From assembly GCA_964501315.1 (NCBI GenBank), contig CAZCSO010000006.1, forward strand, positions 20,813 through 84,812: DNA of 64,000 nucleotides, written 5' to 3'. This DNA is from UBA5603 sp964501315. GTDB taxonomy: Bacteria > Bacillota_I > Bacilli_A > Izemoplasmatales > Hujiaoplasmataceae. Made by a program: the position numbers and the translations under genes. Positions 35,501-42,480 of the stretch are shown here, piece by piece; position 1 is the first letter of the stretch, and each line of letters begins with the position of its first letter. The notes under the pieces are model-generated. The model was not told the DNA's origin. It saw only the letters and a program-made list of their open reading frames with translations, and ran no database searches.

Positions 35501-37111
35501 GATAGCTCTTCAACAGGGGCTGCGGTATATTTAACACAAACCACGTATTGGGCACAATACATGACGGATGAATCGATGATTCTTAGTCCTTTTGCCACGT
35601 TGACATCTGTAACCATCGGAACACCGACGTACTCTGGGACAAATTATCGACAATATTTGGTCACCTATCGTATTACGGCTGAAGATGGGACTACCTACTC
35701 AGATTATTCCCATACTATTACTGAAAGAACAGTTTCCGTTGAATCAGTCTTTAAGAACAACAATGAAGCAAATATCGATGATTTGTATGCGGCGAGAGAA
35801 GATGAGGTTAATATCTTCGAAATCAGCTTAGGCTTTGATTCGACGCTTGACCTTTACCGGTTATCGGGATCCTATCCATATCTCGTGATAACGTATTCTT
35901 CATTGGTTGATCCCATCGAAGGAATATCCCATTATGTGGAAGATGATTCGCTTTTTGTTGCAATGACCTACGAATCGTTACCGGGAGATTATGACATTAT
36001 CATTGAAATATATCAAGATGCCACTACGGTTGTTTTGGTTGATACATTAACGATTACTAAGAATCAAGGTATTGATGCTTACATCAAAGATATTAAGTTT
36101 TCTTCGGCAACGACGATTGTTGAGTATCCAATTATTCGTGTGACCGATGAAGATGGAATTGACATCACCACCGAATACGATCCGCGTGTTTATTTTGATG
36201 GAATTGATTACGATGGGGCTGATATCGGTGACGAATCCATCCCCTACGATCCAGAAAATTATTTCCGTATCGATGGCGCTGTATCCAACACGCCATTAGA
36301 CCAGTATGTTCCGAACATTGTCGAATACTTGCCATATGGAGCCTCTGTTGCCTTAGGGACATGGGACACCAATACGCAAGAATGGGTTTTCGGCACACCT
36401 GTTAAAGAAGGAGACAGTCTTCAACCACTCGTTGCCAATTTTACAATTGATCCAAAAACCGGAAATCCTGGTGACAACGTAAAAATTCCTTACAAAGTCG
36501 TATCAGAAAGTAATCCCAACAACTGGGTCATCTATTACATCACTGTAACTGATAAAACCTATAATGTTACCATTAACTTTAATATTTTTTATTGTTCTGA
36601 TACTCCTGAAGTGTGCGAATCGGTAACGACTGCCGACGAATTTGAAGAAACCTTGTTTATGATTACGGTTAAAAATTACATCGTATATGATAATGATGTA
36701 CTGGTTGAAGTTTTAGATTACGATGGAAATACCAACCCAGCTCTATTCCCTTCCTTTGATGAGGCGAGAACTCTCAATAACCAGATGGTTCAATTCTATT
36801 ATCCTAATACCGTCAATCACGAGTACAAACTAGGACGTAATCGGGCTGGATTCTTTACCTTTGACTTAGCTTTACCGCGTGATGCTTATTTGAATCCATT
36901 GTATACCTTTGAAATACTCCACGATAACGACACGTATACGTTAGATGCGGCCAATTCATTCGATTCCCGTTTGGTAGGATATTACTATTATATTGGGAAG
37001 GCCGAATACAATCGAACCGCTAACTTTAATATTTATATCCGTAAGGTTACTCCCTCAACAGAAAAACCTTGGGGACTTTATGATTTCTTTAGATCCTGGT
37101 TTCAGGAATAG
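29501..37111 (+). CDS. Giant GLUG-repeat beta-helix surface protein (adhesin/matrix candidate)
   Basis: 2536 residues with a signal sequence (about 12-40, ending near PVWASR). From about residue 180 to 1360 it has repeated GLUG-like units such as GTFDGQGFTISNLYV, HVGGLVGQSSGLI, IGGIVGTA, GGIIGYL, AGGILGIS and GYGGIIGRL, alternating with NxGxI-type segments, as in right-handed beta-helix adhesins. The C-terminal half is beta-rich, with DxxTYSDYS- and VTDKTYN-type extracellular modules. There is no LPXTG, LysM, SLH or lipobox anchor. The C terminus ends in an aromatic WGLYDFFRSWFQE segment. AGGAGGTGAG precedes the ATG. It is translated downstream of the TasA-like gene and upstream of GGDEF genes, under the riboswitch. 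Adhesion or matrix function is inference. Confidence 0.85.
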   Translation: MRYLYRKDFYILRFMVTTMTLLFLIFTMVLSGITPVWASRLFPNLPDEQIDEFRGDFDWDLTLTPPSSASDYIVYSDFRDNYCLFDTSISTCQSAVNGKYIRIDTAEDLYRFSVDVSYEDFYITGDPVEDKVLSWDKKAFLLSLHYKLGNNIDYSVMGAKTFISIGYHLPDASSYDVPSALNNLFTGTFDGQGFTISNLYVAGYQYLIYEDNSGSTTEYIPTTEYYAMFNYNMGTIQNFGLIDPTLEVLQYVEDMHSIATLVGYNIGTSSQNAIVDHVYVIDTRTSVYEAGLRYNIGTISEDVKAAGMVHTNGQYGVFTNAYFVSILVVNAYYFNKIDGQPVLYYNYGTISQLAFDDTVYLETVLTYNIEAKNGLATSETTTMLKSGTDSVLNDLDDRWHFYASDSYPILLGFESEGGYFLINDAIDFVFFSRALSFITKYDAVHEYKQANYRLTNDIDLSTLAPGAYKTSSATFEGTLTGLIDESHPDYPENPEDYTYNDNFYIYNLDISTGIIRNNVYYAGLFSILGSSSSVNNINFSDVSISLTDTESYYSYPFYIGLVAGRNSAGTLENIITHTDVSIYLGDDAIGETHVGGLVGQSSGLISHVQASGTLDAGIHTISSSYTITPRIYIGGIVGTAITNQLRIEEAVHQGTITGFSTTSTPAFSSGYTNYQLKMGGIIGYLYNTSSVKHQLLNVSNKGSIIIRNISDSTTPDPTQHIGGVFGELEGNAPTLEDAEENYLFANLHNEGNFTATYATGVAIVRVAGIGVNNASEHIEYALLSNGSSDGSNGHFTLNSEPTATTNNLFKFTGIIFDVGSTGVTLSRVYNHANLNYSTGYSTYVSPLYYSLSNTSSTIRYSSNYGNISLIKSDLSSITISNSFSMSGISSSSNISYLNVFNYGIISVVNVNIQGYSLFVSGIARELSQDNYMKNSVNYGEITVAKITSRSTLWTAVQTDSSTRNIFIAGLVNINKAGDLQSFALDADNPVAEEGIINCINHGKITSSYLDEEDELYGIIGMGNTLAAGIATLNAGSIQNSANLSKIGISSLTSPNTGYTAQTQSYYYSPTAGSTYSIPTNVGYNSIYTDAYKAGRMIYVNSGVIVAGITAASISGNARVYDTANNGDIIGISYAYVRAGGILGISLKEELDAIGITSDLGYTDTPLISTSVLSNGLNFGNVSAITDVKSIYTTNAVTVYASSSSASQNMLWLYLPGSTTRLTTNYYPLSIYESTIRGSEERPAIFASAGGVIAYGLAVMRRMLNHGTISGTDVAGGIIGATYVIGGSSGGTVTTYININTAINYGDIEVISTSSIGNISKHALDHEDIANEFLTGSARTDILFPYAIDLMRRSPGTKPGYGGIIGRLQRGSNGEMEPTDPSHFQFIVNVNKDIDLIGRIDQVFNWTASNSAYLFSSAKGNYYSARTNDSTQVVFTGYYYAYAYLSNQQSLGNYKYTYTVDISRYYEIMGKNATQITYTGTNPLTNFVAGQYAYSDSTPSGRYVYLYIGPIDVPWITEDPSETLNDEDEWLYDENFPIRDELNNLDEFIYYMPNILLADKFSQEWLDEAETIENPQYREFGMYVLSTSAGSDFGLAIPANIDIFSMRSIDETSTITPSLLNINYESVSGDYLNDLSSVFVNDYNSLRQTKYNEKSLLIESSSTYFNLDEYITGNYYDEVLYEGSSVELINGDINDTTAPWDITFTISVDAFMDNQTTAQFSISQAFSSAYSLIAVSPEVYYGGTPTEAQLKALNDLLVLESGLGVSQNYAPELSVTIPSRDIVSATEVYAGEITVYSEAFVNDDTFWESQYYTTYDVYINFLPSISQLPGVNLIDYVYFNGSSVNVNYDTATAVDVTGIGNVNYNGTIAFDFYDTKGVFTPGFDFINNIELYYLNGSTPVLVDEDYYVISSTPAEVISNIGYYSFSLDFTSAQLKAGNYVIYYKYYPSMDPYTITFDKTASNQTSINDFTYYSESGSVEIVGTSITSLINFGYPLSLNTSIDSSSTGAAVYLTQTTYWAQYMTDESMILSPFATLTSVTIGTPTYSGTNYRQYLVTYRITAEDGTTYSDYSHTITERTVSVESVFKNNNEANIDDLYAAREDEVNIFEISLGFDSTLDLYRLSGSYPYLVITYSSLVDPIEGISHYVEDDSLFVAMTYESLPGDYDIIIEIYQDATTVVLVDTLTITKNQGIDAYIKDIKFSSATTIVEYPIIRVTDEDGIDITTEYDPRVYFDGIDYDGADIGDESIPYDPENYFRIDGAVSNTPLDQYVPNIVEYLPYGASVALGTWDTNTQEWVFGTPVKEGDSLQPLVANFTIDPKTGNPGDNVKIPYKVVSESNPNNWVIYYITVTDKTYNVTINFNIFYCSDTPEVCESVTTADEFEETLFMITVKNYIVYDNDVLVEVLDYDGNTNPALFPSFDEARTLNNQMVQFYYPNTVNHEYKLGRNRAGFFTFDLALPRDAYLNPLYTFEILHDNDTYTLDAANSFDSRLVGYYYYIGKAEYNRTANFNIYIRKVTPSTEKPWGLYDFFRSWFQE

Positions 37112-37129
37112 AATTTGAGGTGACCATTA

Positions 37130-38317
37130 TTGGCAAAACGACGATCCTATAAAAAACGAAAAAAGACAGCTAAGGTTGTTAAACCGAGACATTATCAGTT
37201 AACATCCTCTATTGTTGGCCTCACACTGTTTGTAAGTGCGCTCTTTTTGTCAATCTTGATTGCGGCATTAATTTTCTTATTGTTAGAAGAATGGCCATTA
37301 AGTATGGAAATAACCTACGGCATTGCTCTGGGTTTGATGGTCATCTTTCTTATTATCATAGGAATCACATTGAGTAAAAAAATCAAACGAACCATCCAAC
37401 CCATGGATGACATCATCAAAGCCATTGACGATATCAAACAAGGTCATTTTGACATCGAAGTTAAAATGGATGAGAAAAACGAGTTTATAGATGTCGCTAA
37501 CAGTGTCAATGAAATGGCAAAAGATGTCGGCCAACAAATCGATTTGGTTTATAAGAACTTTCTCTTTGATTCTGTATCGGGTATGAAAAACCGAAGAGCC
37601 TGCCACAAAGAAATTGATGATTTAACGAATTCATCTTCGGACAAAGTTGCGTTTTGCTTAATTGACATCATCAACATCAAAAACATCAACATGCTTCGTG
37701 GACAAGCCGTCGGCGATGAATTATTAAAGGTTTTTGCCGATCAATTGGCCTCTTCTATCGGTGACCGTGAACGCGTGTTTGCCAACAGCGGTAGCGAATT
37801 TTTGTTTCTTATTCCCAAAGTAACGACATTAGAAGTCGTCGACAAAGCAGTTAAATCAATTTTAGAAGGCTACAAAGAACCTTTAGCGGTTCGCGGTAGT
37901 AAAGTAGCTGTTCAAGTCAATATCGGGATCTCGATTTATCCATATGATGGCAAAAAGACAGACGAACTGATAAAAAAAGCCGATACTGCGTTGTATAAAG
38001 CTAAGCAAGCGGGTATTAACCGTCATGTCTTCTACAACGATCANNNNNNNNNNNNNNNNNNNNNNNNNNNNNNNNNNNNNNNNNNNNNNNNNNNNNNNNN
38101 NNNNNNNNNNNNNNNNNNNNNNNNNNNNNNNNNNNNNNNNNNNGTTGAGAATCGTAAACAATACGAATTCCTTAAACAAATCAGTTGCGATGTCTATCAA
38201 GGCTTCTTGTTTTCAAAACCGCTCGATTTCGATCAGACGGTCGAATACATCGATCAGTTTTATAAAGTCGCGAAGGCAAAACGTGTGGACGTCTTTGCGA
38301 AAGACTATGTTGAATAA
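37130..38317 (+). CDS. Membrane HAMP-GGDEF(-EAL) protein with degenerate GGDEF, interrupted by assembly gap
   Basis: Membrane protein with a basic N terminus, two transmembrane helices (about 25-50 and 58-80), a HAMP-like linker (RTIQPMDDIIKAIDDIKQG) and a GGDEF-fold domain. The signature is NSGSEF instead of GGDEF, so cyclase activity is unlikely. After residue 304 a 100-N gap follows; the sequence beyond (LKQISCDVYQGFLFSKPL) is the end of an EAL domain. Most of a phosphodiesterase domain, including the EAL motif, is probably hidden in the gap, whose true length and frame are unknown. TTG at 37130 is the start, with GAGGTGA upstream. It belongs to the riboswitch 1 operon. Confidence 0.75.
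   Translation: MAKRRSYKKRKKTAKVVKPRHYQLTSSIVGLTLFVSALFLSILIAALIFLLLEEWPLSMEITYGIALGLMVIFLIIIGITLSKKIKRTIQPMDDIIKAIDDIKQGHFDIEVKMDEKNEFIDVANSVNEMAKDVGQQIDLVYKNFLFDSVSGMKNRRACHKEIDDLTNSSSDKVAFCLIDIINIKNINMLRGQAVGDELLKVFADQLASSIGDRERVFANSGSEFLFLIPKVTTLEVVDKAVKSILEGYKEPLAVRGSKVAVQVNIGISIYPYDGKKTDELIKKADTALYKAKQAGINRHVFYNDXXXXXXXXXXXXXXXXXXXXXXXXXXXXXXXXXXVENRKQYEFLKQISCDVYQGFLFSKPLDFDQTVEYIDQFYKVAKAKRVDVFAKDYVE
38044..38143. other. Assembly gap (100 N) inside the first GGDEF-EAL gene
   Basis: Exactly 100 N, a placeholder length. By domain content roughly 200 residues of EAL domain are missing here. Confidence 0.95.
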
Positions 38318-38328
38318 GGAGGATGCTC

Positions 38329-39663
38329 ATGGGAAACTTATTTTTAGCGGGTGTGAACGCCGAAGAAAACGCACTCGAAATCTTAACCGCTGCGATTATC
38401 ATTATCGTGACCTTGGGCATCGTTATTGTCTTGTTTTTAAACCTTCGTCATGAATTTAGACGATATCGCGAAGATAAGTTAGCGGCGAAATCCATTGATA
38501 ACACCGAAAAAGACGAGATGGACAAATCACACCTCGTCAGCGACAAGAAAAAAGCTAAAAAGGCTCGAGACTTGTTGGGGATGATCGATGGCGCCATCAC
38601 CGAAGCGAAAGAAGGACAAGTCAGTGCGCTGTTCTTCTTGGATTTGGATAACTTTCGATCGATTGCGGAACGTTATGGCGATCCGGTAGCGGATAAGATC
38701 ATGTTAGAGGTCAGTGCCAAATTGAAACGTTTTGGCGACAAGAATTCCATTTCCGGTCGTCATGACAGTGATTCACTGATCTTTTATATGATCAACGCAA
38801 CGGATACGGAAATCATTGAAGAAACCGCCAAAAATTTACTTGATCTCATTAACGAACCGCTCAAAGTTACCCCAGAACTCATGACGGCTTCCATCGGGGT
38901 TTCCCTATTCCCATACGATGGTATTACGGCTCTTCAGTTGATGAAAAATGCCGAAATTGCACTCTATGTTGCCAAAAAACAAGGAAAGAATCGTTTTTCG
39001 ATGTATTCGGACGAACTAATCGAAAAAGAACAGTTCAACATTAACTATTATAACGAAATCAAAAAAGCGATTTCCAACGACGAATTCTTGCTTTACTATC
39101 AACCCATCGTCGATATCAAAACCGGAAAACTTATTGGACTGGAATCGTTGTTACGATGGAATCACCCAACGATGGGAATTTTATCTCCCGGAAAATTTTT
39201 GAACGTTATGGATCTGACCGGAGATATCACCTGGTTTGGAAACTGGGGATTTGAAAAGATTGTTTCGACCTACATGCAATGGAAAAAAATCATGCAAATT
39301 AAAGATGTCTTTATTTCCACAAACTTAAGTCCGAAACAATTGGTCATGGAAAATCTCGCCAAACAGTTTTACGATGTCGTCAAGAAATACGAAACCGAAG
39401 CTGAAAACTTNNNNNNNNNNNNNNNNNNNNNNNNNNNNNNNNNNNNNNNNNNNNNNNNNNNNNNNNNNNNNNNNNNNNNNNNNNNNNNNNNNNNNNNNNN
39501 NNNNNNNNNNATGGAAGATGTGAATATGATCTATAAGATGTTGGATTTGGGTGTTCGTTTTTATCAAGGGTATTACTTTAGCCAACCAAAATCCAAAGAC
39601 GAGATTGTTCAAATTATCAAACGTCCGCCTTGGAACGTTGACGAATTCAATCGCGAATATTAA
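38329..39663 (+). CDS. Membrane GGDEF-EAL protein (c-di-GMP phosphodiesterase candidate), interrupted by assembly gap
   Basis: Single N-terminal transmembrane helix (about 17-40), a charged linker, a degenerate GGDEF domain (RHDSDSLIF where RxGGDEF is expected) and an EAL domain. The EAL domain keeps QPIVDIKTGKLIGLESLLRW, meeting the ExLxR signature, and the Asn segment ISTNLSPKQL. A 100-N gap then removes the middle of the EAL domain; the end resumes as LGVRFYQGYYFSQP. It is probably a phosphodiesterase, but catalytic residues in the gap cannot be checked. ATG at 38329 follows AAGGAGG with six-base spacing. It is the last gene of the riboswitch 1 operon. Confidence 0.8.
   Translation: MGNLFLAGVNAEENALEILTAAIIIIVTLGIVIVLFLNLRHEFRRYREDKLAAKSIDNTEKDEMDKSHLVSDKKKAKKARDLLGMIDGAITEAKEGQVSALFFLDLDNFRSIAERYGDPVADKIMLEVSAKLKRFGDKNSISGRHDSDSLIFYMINATDTEIIEETAKNLLDLINEPLKVTPELMTASIGVSLFPYDGITALQLMKNAEIALYVAKKQGKNRFSMYSDELIEKEQFNINYYNEIKKAISNDEFLLYYQPIVDIKTGKLIGLESLLRWNHPTMGILSPGKFLNVMDLTGDITWFGNWGFEKIVSTYMQWKKIMQIKDVFISTNLSPKQLVMENLAKQFYDVVKKYETEAENXXXXXXXXXXXXXXXXXXXXXXXXXXXXXXXXXXMEDVNMIYKMLDLGVRFYQGYYFSQPKSKDEIVQIIKRPPWNVDEFNREY
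39411..39510. other. Assembly gap (100 N) inside the second GGDEF-EAL gene
   Basis: Exactly 100 N. Roughly 90-100 EAL residues appear to be missing by comparison with a normal EAL domain. Confidence 0.95.
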
Positions 39664-39668
39664 TTATA

Positions 39669-39706
39669 AAAGTCGTCTCACAATCATGCGAGACGACTTT
39701 TTTTTA
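39669..39706 (+). terminator. Bidirectional terminator ending operon 1
   Basis: AAAGTCGTCTC/GAGACGACTTT stem (39669-39679 with 39690-39700) followed by T on the plus strand and flanked by an A-rich 5' side. Confidence 0.92.
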
Positions 39707-40315
39707 TGAATGAATAAATAGACCAGCATCAATCATTTTCATCGCTTCATCAACGATGAAGTCGACATCAAAATCCGTTGATTCGGGTTTAAACAATACT
39801 TGAAGCCCAACGAAATTGGATATTCCCATGAGGATATAGGACACCGTTTCTAAATCAATGTCACTTCTAACTTCATTTTTATCGACGTAGGTTTGAAGGT
39901 GATGCAAGTACGACGTTGCAAACGACGTATAATAATGCTTGAAGATTTCAAAATCAACGAAGAGCGATTCCCATACGATCCGATAGGCTAACGGGTCTTT
40001 TTTGACATAAAGAATGAATGCCTTTAACCCGGCTTTTTCGATATCATAGCGAGTCTTCAGTCCTTCAATGGCCTTATTCGAGGCGTTACGAATGCTGGTT
40101 TTGTATTGATCAAGCAAGTACAAATACAATCCTAACTTATGATCGAAGTAGATGTAAAACGTACCGGCAGCCACTCGCGATTTGGCGATGATGTCGTTGA
40201 TGGAGGTGGCTTGATAACCATTTAATGAAAATAATCTTTTTCCCGTTTTTATGATGCGATCAAACGTTTTTTGACCGACTTTTGTTTTTGGCAAACGCCA
40301 ATAAATTTCTTCCAT
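39704..40315 (-). CDS. TetR/AcrR-family transcriptional regulator
   Basis: 203-residue repressor. The N-terminal helix-turn-helix is typical: KTFDRIIKTGKRLFSLNGY, then TSINDIIAKSRVAAGTFYIYF. The C-terminal ligand domain is unassigned. Minus-strand ATG ending at 40315 is preferred, with AGGTGAT upstream. It is divergent from the thiolase operon, and a perfect 12-base palindrome lies between them, suggesting local control of fatty-acid or acyl-CoA metabolism (inference). Confidence 0.9.
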   Translation of the reverse strand: MEEIYWRLPKTKVGQKTFDRIIKTGKRLFSLNGYQATSINDIIAKSRVAAGTFYIYFDHKLGLYLYLLDQYKTSIRNASNKAIEGLKTRYDIEKAGLKAFILYVKKDPLAYRIVWESLFVDFEIFKHYYTSFATSYLHHLQTYVDKNEVRSDIDLETVSYILMGISNFVGLQVLFKPESTDFDVDFIVDEAMKMIDAGLFIHS

Positions 40316-40380
40316 AATCATCACCTTCATTCATTGTATCGAAGCTTTCACTATTTTTCAATAGGGTTTCTAAATTTATC

Positions 40381-40392
40381 GCGATATATCGC
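40381..40392 (+). promoter_or_regulatory. Candidate TetR operator palindrome
   Basis: GCGATATATCGC is a perfect palindrome between the divergent TetR and thiolase genes, about 60 bases upstream of the thiolase -35 element. Confidence 0.4.
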
Positions 40393-40451
40393 AGTTTTTT
40401 TATGATGAATAAATGTTCAAGTTGATTTTCGCCATCATTCCATGAAAGCGC

Positions 40452-40480
40452 TTGACAAAATTAGCTTTATTGATTACTAT
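40452..40480 (+). promoter_or_regulatory. Promoter of the thiolase operon
   Basis: TTGACA (40452-40457), 17 bases, TACTAT (40475-40480). Confidence 0.65.
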
Positions 40481-40540
40481 TTTTATATCTTATGACGATT
40501 AATTCTTGATTGAATGAATGACGAAAAGGAGTGCAAATTC

Positions 40541-41746
40541 ATGGTTCAAAAAGTATTTATTATCGGGGCTAAACGGAGCCCAATTGGTTCATTCTTAGGA
40601 GCTTTAAAAGACGTACATCCCGTTGATTTGGGTGTTCAGGTATTAAAGCCGTTGCTCGAAAAAACGAACGTACCGGTCGATCAGATTGATGAAGTGATTA
40701 TTGGTAACGTGTTATCAGCCGGCATCGGACAAGGCATCGCCAGACAAGTTTCAATTAAGAGTGGCATTCCTGTTCACGTTCCTGCTTATTCGGTCAATAT
40801 GATTTGCGGATCAGGCATGAAATCCGTTATAAACGGTTACGTTTCGATTGCCTCGGGATTATCGAACTTAATCGTCGCCGGTGGCGTCGAATCAATGAGT
40901 TTTGCGCCCTATTTAATTCCAGGGAAAGCGCGTGACGGGATGAAGATGAGCGATTTTACGGTTGTCGATCACATGATTAACGAAGGACTAACCGACGCTT
41001 TCAGCAAAGTCCACATGGGAATTACCGCTGAAAACATTGTTGATCAATACCAAATCTCGCGTAATGATCAAGAACAATTCGCTCTTGATAGTCAACAAAA
41101 AGCCATCAAGGCCGTTGATGACGGTGTCTTTGATGACGAGATTCAACCGATTGAAATCATGGTCAAAAAAGACATCATTTCATTTGCCAAAGACGAATAT
41201 CCGAACCGGACGACCTCACTCGAAAAGATGGCGAAGTTACGACCCGCTTTCAAACCGGATGGCGCCGTAACCGCCGCCACTTCATCGGGAATCAACGACG
41301 GCGCTAGTTTCGTCATATTGGCGAGCGAAGCCATGGTGAAAGAACACAACTTGCCAATCCTCGCTGAAATCGTGAGCGTTGGTCAGGGTGGCGTTGATCC
41401 GTCAGTAATGGGATTAGGACCGATTCCTGCTATTCGTGCAGCTCTTAAACAAGCCAACTTACCCTTGTCATCGATGGAACTTGTCGAACTCAACGAAGCG
41501 TTTGCCGCACAATCACTGGGCGTCATCGACGAGTTGACAAACGAATACCATCTCGATAAGCAAGCGTTTATGAAAAACGTAAACGTTAATGGGGGTGCCA
41601 TTGCCTTAGGTCACCCAATCGGAGCTTCCGGGAATCGGATATTGGTTACCTTGCTCTATGAAATGATGCGCCGTAACACTACCTATGGCCTTGCAAGCCT
41701 CTGCATCGGTGGTGGAATGGGCACGGCCGTCATCGTAAAACGATAA
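40541..41746 (+). CDS. Acetyl-CoA C-acetyltransferase (thiolase)
   Basis: 401-residue biosynthetic-type thiolase condensing two acetyl-CoA to acetoacetyl-CoA, or the reverse. The catalytic residues are in place: Cys89 in NMICGSGMKS, His358 in ALGHPIGASGN and Cys388 in CIGGGMG. ATG at 40541 follows AAGGAGTGC; the upstream in-frame ATG lacks a site. It starts a tight three-gene operon with an SDR reductase and a KAS III-like protein. Together they would make 3-hydroxybutyryl-type intermediates; the final product is unclear. Confidence 0.94.
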   Translation: MVQKVFIIGAKRSPIGSFLGALKDVHPVDLGVQVLKPLLEKTNVPVDQIDEVIIGNVLSAGIGQGIARQVSIKSGIPVHVPAYSVNMICGSGMKSVINGYVSIASGLSNLIVAGGVESMSFAPYLIPGKARDGMKMSDFTVVDHMINEGLTDAFSKVHMGITAENIVDQYQISRNDQEQFALDSQQKAIKAVDDGVFDDEIQPIEIMVKKDIISFAKDEYPNRTTSLEKMAKLRPAFKPDGAVTAATSSGINDGASFVILASEAMVKEHNLPILAEIVSVGQGGVDPSVMGLGPIPAIRAALKQANLPLSSMELVELNEAFAAQSLGVIDELTNEYHLDKQAFMKNVNVNGGAIALGHPIGASGNRILVTLLYEMMRRNTTYGLASLCIGGGMGTAVIVKR

Positions 41747-41757
41747 AGGAGAATTCT

Positions 41758-42477
41758 ATGAAATTAGACAGAAAACTTGCGATTGTGACCGGAGCCGCCA
41801 AAGGCATCGGTATGGAAATTGCCAAAGCATTTGCTATAGAAGGCGCAACGGTCATCGCCGCTGATATGGGCGAAATGACGTACGAATGCAATCACGTCAT
41901 TTATAAAAAATTAAACGTAACCGATTCTGAAGGATGCAAAACTTTCTTTGATGAGATTATGACCGAGTACGGGCATATCGACATCTTGGTCAATAATGCC
42001 GGAATTACCAAAGATGCCATGACCCGAAAGATGACGGATGAACAATGGGACGCTGTCCTTAATGTCAATTTGAAAGGTGTTTTCAATTTGACACGGTATG
42101 TCGGACCGCAAATGGAAGTTCAAGGAGCCGGTTCCATCATCAACATTTCTTCCGTAGTCGGTGTTTTTGGCAACATCGGTCAAGCAAACTATGCCGCTTC
42201 GAAAGCGGGTATCATCGGATTGACGATGACGTGGGCGAAGGAATTCGCACGGAAAGGTGCCGCAGTTCGCGTCAATGCCATTGCACCAGGCTACGTCATG
42301 ACGGACATTTTAAAAACCGTTCCGGAAGATTTATTGCAAAGTTTTGCCAAACTGACAATGTTGGGTCGGTTGGGTCAACCCGAAGAAATCGCAAAAGTAG
42401 CCCTCTTTTTAGCCAGTGATGATGCTTCGTACATCACGGGACAAACCCTTAATGTCAATGGAGGCATGCGACTTTAG
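41758..42477 (+). CDS. 3-oxoacyl-(ACP/CoA) reductase, FabG/PhaB-like SDR
   Basis: 239-residue short-chain dehydrogenase. The cofactor motif is TGAAKGIG, followed by NNAG, and the catalytic triad is Ser132, Tyr145 and Lys149 in NISSVVG and NYAASKAG. Placed right after thiolase, acetoacetyl-CoA is a likely substrate; FabG-type acyl-ACP reduction is an alternative. AAAGGAG precedes the ATG. Confidence 0.92.
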   Translation: MKLDRKLAIVTGAAKGIGMEIAKAFAIEGATVIAADMGEMTYECNHVIYKKLNVTDSEGCKTFFDEIMTEYGHIDILVNNAGITKDAMTRKMTDEQWDAVLNVNLKGVFNLTRYVGPQMEVQGAGSIINISSVVGVFGNIGQANYAASKAGIIGLTMTWAKEFARKGAAVRVNAIAPGYVMTDILKTVPEDLLQSFAKLTMLGRLGQPEEIAKVALFLASDDASYITGQTLNVNGGMRL

Positions 42478-42480
42478 TTA

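Noticed and set aside
38020..38453. Several reading frames that run through the N block
   Set aside because: N runs translate without stops in any frame; they are artefacts of the 100-N placeholder.
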